NCBI GenBank assembly: GCA_903881475.1
Contig: CAIRTK010000078.1
Location: 1 to 40,361, forward strand
Origin: an uncultured Opitutia bacterium
GTDB lineage: Bacteria; Verrucomicrobiota; Verrucomicrobiia; Opitutales; Opitutaceae
Length of the DNA: 40,361 bases
Reading direction: 5' to 3'
Shown: piece by piece, positions 25,956 through 34,512 of the stretch
Layout: each line of letters opens with the position of its first letter
Position numbering within the stretch: position 1 is the first letter of the stretch
Program-made: the position numbers and the translations under genes
Notes under the pieces: model-generated
Told to the model about the DNA's origin: nothing
What the model saw: only the letters and a program-made list of their open reading frames with translations
Database searches by the model: none

Positions 25956-26831
25956 CTACTGCGCAGGGTGGAGACGAAATGCTTTGACGGTGTTCTTCAT
26001 GAGCATCGCGACGGTCATGGGGCCGACGCCGCCCGGGACCGGCGTGATCTTGCTCGCGAGGAGCGAAACCGACGGGAAGTGCACGTCCCCGGTAAGGCGG
26101 TAGCCGGTTTTTCTGGCTGGGTCGGGCACGCGGTTGATGCCGACGTCAATGACCACGGCGCCGGGCTTGACCATGTCGGCGGTGACGAACTCGGCGCGGC
26201 CGATAGCGGCGATCAGCACGTCGGCCTGGCGGGTGAGCGCCGGCAGGTTCGTGGTGCCGGAATGGCAAACGGTCACGGTGGCATTCGCGCCGGCCTTCTT
26301 TTGCAGGGCGAGCAGCGCGACGGGCTTGCCGACGATCAGCGAGCGGCCGAGGACGACCACGTGTTTGCCCTTCAGGTCCACACCGCTGCGTGCAAGGAGT
26401 TCCATGATGCCCGCGGGGGTGCAGGACACGAAGCCGGTCTCATCCTCTTGGGCAATTTTGCCGAGATTGAGCGTATTGAAGCCATCCACGTCCTTGGCCG
26501 GGGAAACGCGGCGGAAAACCGCGAGTTCGTCGATGTGCTTTGGCAAGGGCGACTGCACGAGGATGCCATCCACAGTGGGATCGGCATTGAGCTGATCGAT
26601 CAGGGCGAAAAGGTCCGCCTGGGAAATGCTCAGAGGCGGCAGGATCACCCGGCTGGTGAGCCCGATCTCGGCGGCGGTCTTCTCCTTTTTCTTCACATAG
26701 GAAACGGAGGCGGGATCCTCGCCAACGCGGACGAGGGCGATGCAAGGCTTGCGGCCGGTGAAGGCGGCGACCTCGGCCTTCAGCTCGGCAATAATGGCGG
26801 CGGCGACCTGGTTTCCGTCGATGAGTTCCAT
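25956..26831 (-). CDS. folD: Methylenetetrahydrofolate dehydrogenase/cyclohydrolase
   Basis: A 291-residue cytoplasmic enzyme that interconverts 5,10-methylene-THF and 10-formyl-THF. Hallmarks are [20 protein letters not shown] (the Tyr-x-x-x-Lys active site), [23 protein letters not shown] and [13 protein letters not shown], followed by TVCHSGT and VIDVGINRV. The C-terminal [16 protein letters not shown] matches the family signature. The length is normal. The upstream gap (26832-26930) contains short GTAGCG-rich repeats. Confidence 0.95.
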   Translation of the reverse strand: MELIDGNQVAAAIIAELKAEVAAFTGRKPCIALVRVGEDPASVSYVKKKEKTAAEIGLTSRVILPPLSISQADLFALIDQLNADPTVDGILVQSPLPKHIDELAVFRRVSPAKDVDGFNTLNLGKIAQEDETGFVSCTPAGIMELLARSGVDLKGKHVVVLGRSLIVGKPVALLALQKKAGANATVTVCHSGTTNLPALTRQADVLIAAIGRAEFVTADMVKPGAVVIDVGINRVPDPARKTGYRLTGDVHFPSVSLLASKITPVPGGVGPMTVAMLMKNTVKAFRLHPAQ

Positions 26832-26839
26832 GGGAGAGA

Positions 26840-26874
26840 CGAGTAGCGAATAGTGCGTAGCGAGTAGCGGGTAG
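26840..26874. repeat. GTAGCG-word repeat upstream of folD
   Basis: Imperfect tandem words of GAGTAGCG and GTAGCGGGTAG type lie between the SH3-like gene and folD. The same words form the arms of the inverted repeat at 30098-30191. No gene is seen in this 99-bp gap. Confidence 0.55.
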
Positions 26875-26930
26875 AGAAGGACCAGGTTCGGACGCGGAGC
26901 GCGCAGCGCTGGTGCTCGCGCCGGTGGCGA

Positions 26931-27749
26931 CTACCGCAGTTGCAGACTCTCGACCTCGATCACGATGTCCTTGGTGCCGGGCACGGAAATCGCGGAGCCA
27001 TACACGACGACGACGTGGCCGATGTATTTGTCGATTTGCTCGGTGAGGAGGAGTTTGCTGATATCAACGTAGGCGTAACGGTCGCCGGAATCGTCGGCGA
27101 GCGCCCAGTCATAGGGCCGGCGCGGCTTGAAGGCGCTGCGCGTGGAAACGAACTTGCCCTGAAACAGGCGGGGCAGCGTGCTCGATCCGCCGTCGCCGAG
27201 GTTGACCATCGGGGCCGGCCGGCCGGCGGTGGTGACGCCGTAGGCGACCGGCGTCATGGGGGCGGGATCGACCGGGGCGCTGACATTGGTCGTGGCGGCT
27301 GCGGTGGCGATCGGCGGGAGATAGCCGGGAACGCCGCCGACATGGATGTACCCGGTCAGTTTCTTCTGGAGCCGGATCTGGGTCCATTTGCCATGCAGTC
27401 CGGTGATGTCCGACTTGTCGGACAGCTCGATCTTGGTCAGCTCGGCGGCGCCGGCCTTCGGCGCGGCGTAAACCGGGGCGCCCAGGCGGACATCGAGATT
27501 CTTCATGATGTCGCCGTTCTTCACGTAGCCGTCGACCGGCCCAGCCAGCTCGACCGCCAGCCAGCCGGCGGGGGTGGTGGCGAGGGCTCCCGGCGCCACG
27601 ACGGGCTCGCTGCCGGCGCTGAGGACAGTGAGGGTGGCCGACGATTCGTCGGGCTGCACGTGGACGGCGGTGGTCGCGGTCAGGGGTGCGGCGACCGCGG
27701 CGGTGGCGGTGGCGAGCAACAGGGCGGCGAGACGGAGGTTAGTCTTCAT
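26931..27749 (-). CDS. Secreted SH3-like domain protein, function unknown
   Basis: A 272-residue protein with a signal peptide (LRLAALLLATATAAVAA) and two or three small beta-rich modules that look like bacterial SH3 repeats: VHVQPDESSATLTVLSAG, GWLAVELAGPVDGYVKNGDI and then HGKWTQIRLQKKLTGYIHVG. The last third (YAYVDISKLLLTEQIDKYIG, VVVYGSAISV) resembles a nucleic-acid-binding-like beta fold. It is probably exported to the periplasm, where SH3 modules often bind peptidoglycan. ATG 27749 is preferred; ATG 27755 is two codons upstream. It overlaps the end of the pseudouridine synthase gene by 11 bp. No precise function is recognised. Confidence 0.82.
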   Translation of the reverse strand: MKTNLRLAALLLATATAAVAAPLTATTAVHVQPDESSATLTVLSAGSEPVVAPGALATTPAGWLAVELAGPVDGYVKNGDIMKNLDVRLGAPVYAAPKAGAAELTKIELSDKSDITGLHGKWTQIRLQKKLTGYIHVGGVPGYLPPIATAAATTNVSAPVDPAPMTPVAYGVTTAGRPAPMVNLGDGGSSTLPRLFQGKFVSTRSAFKPRRPYDWALADDSGDRYAYVDISKLLLTEQIDKYIGHVVVVYGSAISVPGTKDIVIEVESLQLR

Positions 27750-28542
27750 GGTCATCAAGATCAGGGGGCGTGGCGGAGGCTTCGAGGGCCGCATGCGGAG
27801 TGCGCGGTGATTGGAACAACAGTTCGATCTCCTTGGTAGAAAGTTGTTTCATGGCGTGCAACGGGATTCCCTTCAGCCGCAGGGCGCCGATCTGGTAGCG
27901 GCGGAGGCGCTTCACATCGTAGCCCAGCGTCGTGAAGAGCAGGCGGATCTCGCGTTTCTTGCCGTGGTGCATGTGCACGTCGAGATGGGTGGAGGCGTTC
28001 CCGGCGCCCGGGTTGACCAGCGCGGCGCGCTCGACCTTGAGGCGCTCGCCCTCGAGCACGATGCCCTTGACCAGCAGGGGCAGCCGGCCTGCCGGGAAAG
28101 GCTGCTTGAGAATGACGTAGTAGCGCTTCACGACCACGTTGGACGGGTGCATGAGCCGGTGGGCGAGGTCGCCGTCGGTGGTGAGGATAACGAGGCCCTC
28201 GCTGTCCATGTCGAGCCGGCCCGCGCAGAAGAACCGGTACTTGGCGAACTCGCGCGGCAGCACGCTGAAGATGGTGTCGGCGTGGTGCGGGTCGTCGTTG
28301 GAGCAAAGGAGCCCGCGGGGCTTGTTCATGGCGAGCGTGATGCGGGGCTGGGCGACGGTGCGCACGGATTTGCCGCTGACCGTGACCTTGTCGACGCCGG
28401 GGGAGATTTTCTGCCCGAGCGAGGCCTTGGCGCCATTCACCCAGACCTCGCCCTGCGCAATCAGCGCCTCGGCGGAGCGCCGCGAGCACACGCCGGCATC
28501 GGCGATGAATTTCTGCAGGCGGATGGGTTCGGCGGTGCTCAT
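27739..28542 (-). CDS. Pseudouridine synthase of the RluB/RsuA family
   Basis: A 267-residue rRNA-modifying enzyme. An N-terminal S4 RNA-binding domain (IRLQKFIADAGVCSRRSAEA, about residues 7-60) precedes the RsuA-type catalytic domain. That domain has the invariant Asp in GRLDMDSEGLVILTTDGDLA and supporting motifs MNKPRGLLCSN and KKREIRLLFTTLGYDVKRL. RYQIGALRLKGIPLH follows. The sequence style is closer to RluB (23S rRNA uridine) than RsuA, but the target cannot be settled from sequence alone. ATG 28542 begins the S4 domain; upstream in-frame codons are repeat DNA and were discarded. Confidence 0.9.
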   Translation of the reverse strand: MSTAEPIRLQKFIADAGVCSRRSAEALIAQGEVWVNGAKASLGQKISPGVDKVTVSGKSVRTVAQPRITLAMNKPRGLLCSNDDPHHADTIFSVLPREFAKYRFFCAGRLDMDSEGLVILTTDGDLAHRLMHPSNVVVKRYYVILKQPFPAGRLPLLVKGIVLEGERLKVERAALVNPGAGNASTHLDVHMHHGKKREIRLLFTTLGYDVKRLRRYQIGALRLKGIPLHAMKQLSTKEIELLFQSPRTPHAALEASATPPDLDDHED

Positions 28543-28610
28543 GAAAGTCGGGCCAGTTGGCGGAAGTTTTCTGGTCGTAGCAAGCCTGCGCACGGTCTGG
28601 CCTGGGGCTA

Positions 28611-28822
28611 TCACCACGAAGGGCACGAAGCTCACGAAGACCGAGCCCAAACCATCGGAATTTGGTCGCAAAAAGGCCCAAGGGCCTTGGGGCGGCGAAA
28701 GAATCTCCATTGCGCCTATAGGCGCAATGGAGATCAGGGCCGCGACTCCTGAGTATTTTTGCGTCGCTTTGCGGGCATTCTCCGTGGCTTGGCCTTCGTG
28801 CGCTTCGTGTCCTTTGTGGTGA
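28611..28822. repeat. CACGAAG-type inverted repeat element
   Basis: The 29-base arms at 28611-28639 and 28794-28822 are complementary at 26 positions and consist of CACGAAG words, a class of dispersed repeat widespread in environmental bacteria. The interior holds a 16-bp dyad AAGGCCC/GGGCCTT and a 32-bp perfect palindrome. It lies in the divergent gap (28543-28902) between the pseudouridine synthase and reductase genes. No gene is seen inside. Confidence 0.75.
28703..28734. repeat. Perfect 32-bp palindrome
   Basis: Each half is 16 bases (ATCTCCATTGCGCCTA and its complement) with no spacer, centred on TATA. The symmetry is exact over 32 bp. It is nested within the CACGAAG-type element and does not resemble the palindromes of the purine-tract family. 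Confidence 0.9.
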
Positions 28823-28902
28823 AATCGAAATTGCGTCTCGCCGCATGGCAAGGGCAGGGCGGATGAAACCGTGCTTGCCAGCGCGGACGGCGCGCCCCTT
28901 TC

Positions 28903-30084
28903 ATGCGCGCAGCCATGTCTGCCGCCGTTGACGCCTCTGCCTTCTCGAAAGACCACCCGTTTCCCGCCTGCCTGACGGAAAGCCGGCTGCTCAACAAGCC
29001 CGGTTCCGCCAAGGAAACCCGGCACTTTGCCGTGAGCCTCGCGGGCAGCGGGATGCATTACAAGGCGGGTGACTCCCTGGGCGTGTTCCCGGAGAACCGC
29101 CCGGCGGATGTCGCGGAGATTTTGTCCCTCCTCGGCGCAACCGGCGACGAGCCGGTAACGCCGGCGATGCTCCGGCTGCCGGGCCCGCTGCCGCTGCGCG
29201 AGGCGCTGACCTCGCGGCTGGCGCTCGCCGGACCGACGCGCAAGCTCGTCGAGACCCTGGCCGGCAAGGCCACCGATGCGGACGAGAAGGGCAAACTCAT
29301 GGGGCTGCTGCTGCCGGAGTCCAAGGAAGTGCTGGCGGCCTTCCTGGAAGAGCGCGAGTACGTCGACCTGCTGGCGGAGTTCCCCAGTGCGAAGCTGACC
29401 CCGCAGGAACTGACCGACCACATGCGGAAGCTCATGCCACGGCTCTACTCGATCGCCTCGTCGCCGAAGGTTTATCCCAACGAGATCCATCTCACGGTCG
29501 CGGTGGTGCGCTATGCAACCAACCACCGGGAGCGGGCGGGGGTCTGCACGACCTTCCTGGCGGACCGGGTGCAGGTCGGCACGACGCCGGTGCCGGTGTT
29601 TGTGTCGCATTCCCATTTCGGGCTGCCGGACGACGGCACAAAGGATGTCATCATGGTCGGCCCGGGCACGGGCATCGCGCCGTTCCGGGCGTTTGTGCAG
29701 GACCGGGAGGCGGGCGGCGCGACGGGCCGCAACTGGGTGTTCTTTGGCGACCAGCATCGCGCGACGGATTTTCTCTATGAGGAGGAGTGGAACACCTGGG
29801 TTGCGTCGGGCCGCGTGGCGCGCCTCGACACGGCATTTTCCCGGGACCAGACCCTGAAGGTCTATGTGCAGGACAGGATGCGCGAAAACGCCGCGGAACT
29901 CTGGTCATGGATCAAGGGCGGGGCCTATTTTTATGTGTGCGGCGATGCCAAGCGCATGGCCAAGGACGTGGACACCGCCTTGCTCGACATCATCGCGCAG
30001 CAGGGTGGCCTGGATGCGGCGGCCGCGGCGGACTACGTGAAGCAGCTGAAGAAGGACAAGCGCTACCAGCGCGACGTGTACTGA
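28903..30084 (+). CDS. Sulfite reductase flavoprotein-like FAD/NADPH oxidoreductase
   Basis: A 393-residue flavoenzyme with the CysJ/cytochrome P450 reductase catalytic core but no N-terminal flavodoxin domain. An FAD-binding barrel with a helical insert comes first (HYKAGDSLGVFPEN; RLYSIASSPKVYPNEI as the RxYS FAD motif; GVCTTFLAD). The NADPH domain follows (VGPGTGIAPFRAFVQ, YVCGDAKRMAKDVD, ending in KRYQRDVY). The aromatic C-terminal residue is typical. It could donate electrons to a sulfite reductase or to a separate flavodoxin or ferredoxin. No hemoprotein gene is nearby. ATG 28903 is used; ATG 28915 is equally plausible. Confidence 0.88.
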   Translation: MRAAMSAAVDASAFSKDHPFPACLTESRLLNKPGSAKETRHFAVSLAGSGMHYKAGDSLGVFPENRPADVAEILSLLGATGDEPVTPAMLRLPGPLPLREALTSRLALAGPTRKLVETLAGKATDADEKGKLMGLLLPESKEVLAAFLEEREYVDLLAEFPSAKLTPQELTDHMRKLMPRLYSIASSPKVYPNEIHLTVAVVRYATNHRERAGVCTTFLADRVQVGTTPVPVFVSHSHFGLPDDGTKDVIMVGPGTGIAPFRAFVQDREAGGATGRNWVFFGDQHRATDFLYEEEWNTWVASGRVARLDTAFSRDQTLKVYVQDRMRENAAELWSWIKGGAYFYVCGDAKRMAKDVDTALLDIIAQQGGLDAAAAADYVKQLKKDKRYQRDVY

Positions 30085-30097
30085 GAGAAAGGAGTGA

Positions 30098-30191
30098 GTA
30101 GCCAGTAGCGGGTAGCGCGCATCCGATCCGGCTCCGGTTCCGCGATTGCCAGGAATTTTCTACTCGCTACCCGCTACTCGCTACTGGCTAC
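30098..30191. repeat. Inverted repeat of GTAGCGGGTAGCG words
   Basis: The left arm GTAGCCAGTAGCGGGTAGCG (30098-30117) pairs with the right arm within 30160-30191, which carries CGCTACCCGCTACTCGC and CTGGCTAC. A 43-bp centre separates them. It lies between the reductase gene and fabG. Related words occur at 26840-26874. Confidence 0.7.
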
Positions 30192-30209
30192 AATCCGTCC
30201 TCAACCCTC

Positions 30210-30959
30210 ATGCTTACGTTCACCCAACGCACCGCCCTCGTCACAGGTGCGGGCCGCGGCATCGGCAAGGCGATTGCTGAAACCCTGGCCCGTCACGGCG
30301 TGACTGTCATTTGTGTCTCCAAATCCGCCGATTCCTGCGGCGCGACGGCCGCCGCGATCACCGCGGCGGGCGGCAAGGCGAAAGCCCTGCCCGTGGATGT
30401 GGCCGACGGGGCGGCGGTGGCGAAGGCCGCGGAGACACTGCTGGCCGAGTTTCCCGTGATCGACATCCTCGTGAACAACGCGGGCATCACCAAGGACGGG
30501 CTGCTGTTCCGGATGAGCGAGGGGGACTGGAACGATGTCATTTCCACCAACCTCACCAGCTGCTTCCACTGGACCAAGCACCTCGGCCGGCCCATGACGC
30601 GGGCCCGCTGGGGCCGCATCGTGAACATCACGTCCGTCAGCGGCATCATGGGCAATGCCGGCCAGGCCAATTATTCCGCGGCGAAGGCGGGCATGATCGG
30701 CCTGACCAAGACGCTGGCCCGGGAGTTCGCCGGCCGCAATGTGACCGTCAACGCGGTCGCCCCCGGCTTCATCAAGACCGACATGACGACCGAATTCGTC
30801 AATAACCCGGAGATTTCCGCCAAAGTCCTCGAAGCCGTGCCCTTAAAGCGCTTTGGCGAGGCGGCGGACATCGCCCACATGACGGCCTATCTTTGTTCGG
30901 AACAAGCCAACTACATCACCGGACAAGTTTTTGCCGTTGACGGCGGCATGGCGATGTGA
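30210..30959 (+). CDS. fabG: 3-oxoacyl-ACP reductase
   Basis: A 249-residue short-chain dehydrogenase that reduces beta-ketoacyl-ACP with NADPH in fatty-acid elongation. It has the TGxxxGIG motif ([16 protein letters not shown]), NNAG ([15 protein letters not shown]), catalytic Ser in [11 protein letters not shown] and Tyr/Lys in [12 protein letters not shown]. The closing segment [14 protein letters not shown] is standard for FabG. It precedes acpP and fabF on the same strand, forming the classic fatty-acid synthesis cluster, which supports FabG over the many other SDRs. Confidence 0.95.
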   Translation: MLTFTQRTALVTGAGRGIGKAIAETLARHGVTVICVSKSADSCGATAAAITAAGGKAKALPVDVADGAAVAKAAETLLAEFPVIDILVNNAGITKDGLLFRMSEGDWNDVISTNLTSCFHWTKHLGRPMTRARWGRIVNITSVSGIMGNAGQANYSAAKAGMIGLTKTLAREFAGRNVTVNAVAPGFIKTDMTTEFVNNPEISAKVLEAVPLKRFGEAADIAHMTAYLCSEQANYITGQVFAVDGGMAM

Positions 30960-30987
30960 ACCCTCCAAACCACTCGAATTTACCAAC

Positions 30988-31251
30988 ATGGCTGACCCAA
31001 AAACTATCGAACAGCGCGTCAAAGAAATCATCGTTAATCAGCTTAACGTGAATGAGGAGCAGATCACCCCGACCGCTTCTTTCCTTGATGACCTTGGCGC
31101 CGATTCGCTCGACACGGTTGAGCTGATCATGGCCTTCGAGGAGGAATTCAAGGATGAGATCAAGGGTGAGATCCCGGAATCTGACGCCGAAAAGCTCCAG
31201 ACGGTTGGCCAGGTGATCGACTACATCAAGGGCAAGGCCGGCAAAGCCTGA
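30988..31251 (+). CDS. acpP: Acyl carrier protein
   Basis: An 87-residue acidic helical protein. The phosphopantetheine serine lies in [19 protein letters not shown], the standard D-S-L motif. The N-terminus ([20 protein letters not shown]) and the [20 protein letters not shown] stretch are typical. It carries growing acyl chains for FabG and FabF. ATG 30988 fits the family start; in-frame codons upstream lie in fabG's end. A strong intrinsic terminator follows at 31274. Confidence 0.96.
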   Translation: MADPKTIEQRVKEIIVNQLNVNEEQITPTASFLDDLGADSLDTVELIMAFEEEFKDEIKGEIPESDAEKLQTVGQVIDYIKGKAGKA

Positions 31252-31273
31252 GCGTCCTTTTGTCCAAATTTCC

Positions 31274-31325
31274 GGCGTCCTGCCCGTTTCCCCCGCGGGA
31301 ATATCTGGCAGGACGCCTTTTTGTT
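31274..31325 (+). terminator. Rho-independent terminator after acpP
   Basis: GGCGTCCTGCC (31274-31284) and GGCAGGACGCC (31307-31317) form an 11-bp perfect stem with a 22-base loop, followed by a T-rich run from 31318. It separates acpP from fabF. High acpP expression relative to fabF could result from partial read-through. Confidence 0.85.
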
Positions 31326-31354
31326 TCCTGAACCCGGGACCGCCTACATCGCCC

Positions 31355-32605
31355 ATGGAAAACTCCTTCACGCCGCGCCGGGTTGTGGTCACCGGCTTGG
31401 GCGCGGTGGTCTCGATCGGCCACACGGTGGAGGCCTTCTGGGCCAGCCTGCTGGCCGGTCGCTGCGGAATTGAGCGCGTAACGCATTTCGATCCCACGGC
31501 GTTTGCCAGCCAGATCGGCGCCGAGGTCCGCGGGTGGGATGCGGCGCAGCACATGGACCCGAAGGAAGCCCGCCGCAACGACCGCTATACCCATTTTGCC
31601 TTTGCCGCCGCGCGGCAGGCCGTGACGGATGCGGCGCTCGACGTCACGCACGAGAACGGCGACCGGGTCGGGGTCATCATCGGCTCCGGGATCGGCGGCA
31701 TGCAGACCATCGAGACGCAGCACGACGTCATGCGCGCGCGCGGCCCGCGCAAGGTTTCCCCGTTCATGATTCCCGCGCTCATCGGCAACATGGCCAGCGG
31801 GCTCATCGCCATCGAGCTTGGGGCCCGCGGGCCCAATTTCGGCATCGTCTCGGCCTGCGCGACGGGCACCCATGCGATCGGCGAGGCCGCCCATGCCATC
31901 CGCCGGGGCGACGCGGACGTGATGGTCGCCGGCGGCAGCGAGGCGGCGATCACGGAGCAGTCTTACGCCGGTTTCTGCTCGATGAAGGCGATGAGCACGC
32001 GCAACGACGCCCCGCAGAAGGCCTGCCGTCCCTTCGACCGGAACCGGGACGGCTTCATCATGGGCGAGGGCTCCGGGATCCTGGTGCTCGAGTCGCTCGA
32101 GCATGCCCAGGCGCGCGGCGCGCGCATCTATTGCGAGCTGGCCGGCTATGCGGCCACCTGCGATGCGTTTCACATTACGCAGCCGGATCCTGAGGGCCGG
32201 GGGTTGTCCCTCGCCATGATGCGGGCGCTGGCGCACGCCGGCGTGCGGCCGGAGCAGGTGGACTATATCAACGCCCACGGCACCTCCACGCCGTATAACG
32301 ACAAGTTCGAGACGCTGGCCATCAAGAAGGTCTTTGGCGACCATGCTGGCAGGCTCGCGATCAGCTCGACGAAGTCCATGACGGGTCACCTGCTGGGTGC
32401 CGCCGGCGGCATCGAGTCGGTCATCTCGGTCAAGACGATCCAGACCGGCATGATCGCCCCGACGATCAACCTGGAAGACCCGGATCCGGACTGTGATCTC
32501 GATTATGTGCCCAACGTCGCCCGCGCCGCCAAGGTGCGCACGGTGCTGAGCAACAACCTGGGCTTTGGCGGACAAAACGCCGCGGTGGTTTTCCGGGCCC
32601 TATAG
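31355..32605 (+). CDS. fabF: 3-oxoacyl-ACP synthase II
   Basis: A 416-residue condensing enzyme that elongates acyl-ACP with malonyl-ACP. The thiolase fold carries the Cys-His-His triad: Cys in [16 protein letters not shown], His in [13 protein letters not shown] and His in [28 protein letters not shown] at the start and [14 protein letters not shown] at the end are typical KAS II. It lies 29 bp past the terminator behind acpP and 10 bp before a lytic transglycosylase gene. Confidence 0.95.
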   Translation: MENSFTPRRVVVTGLGAVVSIGHTVEAFWASLLAGRCGIERVTHFDPTAFASQIGAEVRGWDAAQHMDPKEARRNDRYTHFAFAAARQAVTDAALDVTHENGDRVGVIIGSGIGGMQTIETQHDVMRARGPRKVSPFMIPALIGNMASGLIAIELGARGPNFGIVSACATGTHAIGEAAHAIRRGDADVMVAGGSEAAITEQSYAGFCSMKAMSTRNDAPQKACRPFDRNRDGFIMGEGSGILVLESLEHAQARGARIYCELAGYAATCDAFHITQPDPEGRGLSLAMMRALAHAGVRPEQVDYINAHGTSTPYNDKFETLAIKKVFGDHAGRLAISSTKSMTGHLLGAAGGIESVISVKTIQTGMIAPTINLEDPDPDCDLDYVPNVARAAKVRTVLSNNLGFGGQNAAVVFRAL

Positions 32606-32615
32606 CGGGCGGCAC

Positions 32616-33134
32616 ATGAGAGCGATCGGCGCCGTTCTCATCGCCCTTTTGCTCCTTGGCCTGGCAGCCTGTCATCGGCGGGCTTTGCCGGAGCCGGTGG
32701 TGCCGCCGACCCGCCGGGAGATATGGGCGGCCATTCGGCCGCTGGCGGACCGGTACCGGATGTCGCCGGAATTCGTCTATGCGCTGGTCGCCGCCGAATC
32801 CAATTTCGACCCGGCCGCGCACAACGGCGAAGCCCGGGGCCTTTTCCAGCTCAAGCCGCGGGCATGGCGTGCGGTATCGGCGCTGCCCTATGTCCCGGCG
32901 GTGTGGGACTGGCGGGCGAACCTGGAAGTCGGGATCGACTACCTTGCCTATTCGCGGTCGTACCTGCACCGGAAAAATGTATTTTCCTACCCGCTGCTGC
33001 TCGCGGCGTTTCATTATGGCCTGGATTATGTCGAAGAGCGTGATTTCGACATCGGGCGCATCCCGACTCCGGCGAGCCCGATCTATCGCGAACTCTGGTC
33101 AGGCAACCTCGCGCCGGTGGCGCCTCCGCCTTAG
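32616..33134 (+). CDS. Lytic transglycosylase-like lipoprotein
   Basis: A 172-residue protein with a lipoprotein signal (IALLLLGLAAC, acylated Cys at about residue 19) and an SLT (goose-lysozyme-like) domain. The catalytic Glu lies in VYALVAAESNFDP, followed by ARGLFQLKP and a late AAFHYGLDYVEE motif. It would cleave peptidoglycan glycan strands from the outer or inner membrane face of the periplasm. The domain is compact and close to the minimum size for this family. It is probably co-transcribed with fabF, a pairing without obvious metabolic logic. Substrate cleavage is inferred from motifs only. Confidence 0.87.
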   Translation: MRAIGAVLIALLLLGLAACHRRALPEPVVPPTRREIWAAIRPLADRYRMSPEFVYALVAAESNFDPAAHNGEARGLFQLKPRAWRAVSALPYVPAVWDWRANLEVGIDYLAYSRSYLHRKNVFSYPLLLAAFHYGLDYVEERDFDIGRIPTPASPIYRELWSGNLAPVAPPP

Positions 33135-33157
33135 GGCGGGTTTGACCGCTCAGGCGC

Positions 33158-33188
33158 AAAAAAAGGCCCGCGGAGTGAACCGCGGGCC
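33158..33188 (-). terminator. Rho-independent terminator of rpmB
   Basis: Read on the minus strand, GGCCCGCGG (complement of 33180-33188) and CCGCGGGCC (complement of 33165-33173) form a 9-bp stem with a 6-base loop, followed by seven Ts (33164-33158). It lies just after the rpmB stop. The same hairpin could slow transcripts from the convergent transglycosylase gene, but there is no T-run on that side. Confidence 0.88.
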
Positions 33189-33211
33189 GGGAAACGGGGA
33201 AGGGATCGGAC

Positions 33212-33442
33212 TCAGGCCTTCTGAACCAGGCCGGCCTTGATGGCCTTGACCGAGACGAGCAGGCGTTTCGTGCCGCCATTGGGCATTTTGACGCGGATGC
33301 GCTGCAGATTCGGCCGGAATTTGCGCTTCGTGATGCTGGTCACGTGCGTACCGATGCCGCCGCTCTTCTTTGACTGACCCTTACGGTTGATGATCGAGCC
33401 CTTGACGGGACGACGACCGGTGATTGCACAGATTCTGGCCAT
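33212..33442 (-). CDS. rpmB: 50S ribosomal protein L28
   Basis: A 76-residue basic protein of the large ribosomal subunit. MARICAITGRRPVKGSIINR, then SGGIGTHVTSITKRKFRPNL and RIRVKMPNGGTKRLLVSVKA match L28 throughout. The zinc-binding CxxC pairs found in some L28 forms are absent. A terminator follows, and a candidate promoter lies 24 bp upstream of the ATG. Confidence 0.97.
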   Translation of the reverse strand: MARICAITGRRPVKGSIINRKGQSKKSGGIGTHVTSITKRKFRPNLQRIRVKMPNGGTKRLLVSVKAIKAGLVQKA

Positions 33443-33465
33443 GGTTTTGAGTGATTAAAGGGTCA

Positions 33466-33495
33466 TACGTAAAGGTCGGGCCCCGGGCGATGCAA
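33466..33495 (-). promoter_or_regulatory. Candidate sigma-70-type promoter of rpmB
   Basis: On the minus strand TTGCAT (complement of 33490-33495) is followed after 18 bp by TACGTA (complement of 33466-33471), about 24 bp ahead of the rpmB ATG. Position and spacing fit a housekeeping promoter that gives a short leader. The boxes are imperfect matches. Confidence 0.35.
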
Positions 33496-33503
33496 GGGGA
33501 ATT

Positions 33504-34496
33504 TTAAAACCGCGCGGCCTGCAGGACCTGGAATTTCTGCCCGAGGTGCGAAGGGTGCAGCAACTGCAGCAGGCTGAGCTTTTTCGGACTGAATCGAGCC
33601 GCCTCGGCCGCCGTGGTGGCGGCGATATAAGTGGCGGCGTGATGGATGAAAAAGGCTTCCTGCGACTCGACGGCCGGCGAAGCGAATCCCTCGCTCGCGA
33701 GTGCGATCTTCAGCCAGTCCCAACAGATATGGCAGGTCAGGTCCTGCTCGCCGGGTTGGGCGAGGAGATGGTTTGACTGGGTATGCCGATGATAGGCGCG
33801 GGCGGTGCCGGCAGGAGTTGCCTCGACCAGTTCCTGCCAGGATTTGCCGTAGTCGAACGCGAGAAAAAGGCCGGTCCACGGCTGCGCGGCAATCCGCCCG
33901 GCCAGTGCGGTGGCCGCGAGTGGGGCGTCAATGATGTAGCCTTCGGGCGCCGTTAGCGGAAAATCCGCCGGCATAGCTGCCGGCAGGGTCGTTTCGGAAA
34001 GGGCGCCATCATGCAGGGTCACACCGAGTTCCTGCCAGGATTTGCCGCGAAAGACGAAACGGCGGAAGGGCTGGGCATCGAAGAGTTCGTTGGAGAACAC
34101 CACGCAGTTTCCGCGCGGTTCGAGCGGATCTTCCAGGCGCAGCGTCTGCACGGACCGAAACGGGTGCTCCACGCCGGCCAACACGCTGCGACCGGGCTCG
34201 GCGCCGATCTCGACGAAAGTGAAGGCGCCGGGATCCTGACCGGCCAAGAGGGTCGTCACTGCGGCCGCGACCAGTTCGCCAAAGACCGGTCCGCTGGTGC
34301 TGGCGGTATAGAAGTCGGTGTCCGCCCCGTAGCCCACGCGTGGCCGAGGGCGGCGGTAGTAGCCCAGAACCGGGTGATAGAGCGCGAGCTCCATGAATTC
34401 CGCGAAGGTCAGGGCGCCGCCCGGCCCGGCCCGGAGGCGGAACGCGGCGAGGAAGTCCGCGGAGGGTGCGGAGGATGGCGTGGCTGACGAACCCAT
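33504..34496 (-). CDS. MidA/NDUFAF7-like SAM-dependent methyltransferase
   Basis: A 330-residue class-I methyltransferase of the DUF185 (MidA) family, whose mitochondrial member NDUFAF7 dimethylates an arginine of complex I. Landmarks are LTFAEFMELALYHPVLGYYR, DFYTASTSGPVFGELVA and the SAM loop FVEIGAEPGRSVLAG. VVFSNELFDAQPFRRF (N-E-L-x-D) and LFLAFDYGKSWQEL follow. The first SAM loop reads EIGAEPG where E-x-G-x-G-x-G is common, so the last glycines are shifted. The substrate in bacteria is not established. It is divergent from the protease gene with only 16 bp between the starts. Confidence 0.85.
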   Translation of the reverse strand: MGSSATPSSAPSADFLAAFRLRAGPGGALTFAEFMELALYHPVLGYYRRPRPRVGYGADTDFYTASTSGPVFGELVAAAVTTLLAGQDPGAFTFVEIGAEPGRSVLAGVEHPFRSVQTLRLEDPLEPRGNCVVFSNELFDAQPFRRFVFRGKSWQELGVTLHDGALSETTLPAAMPADFPLTAPEGYIIDAPLAATALAGRIAAQPWTGLFLAFDYGKSWQELVEATPAGTARAYHRHTQSNHLLAQPGEQDLTCHICWDWLKIALASEGFASPAVESQEAFFIHHAATYIAATTAAEAARFSPKKLSLLQLLHPSHLGQKFQVLQAARF

Positions 34497-34512
34497 TTAC
34501 AAAGCGAAGCAG

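Noticed and set aside
24825-26846. A 673-codon plus-strand frame across the kinase and folD genes
   Set aside because: Low-complexity Gly/Asp/His/Val-rich translation with no family motifs. It spans two real minus-strand genes, so it is an antisense artefact.
28543-29757. Long upstream extension of the pseudouridine synthase frame
   Set aside because: It crosses a repeat element and the divergent reductase gene. The S4 domain begins right after ATG 28542.
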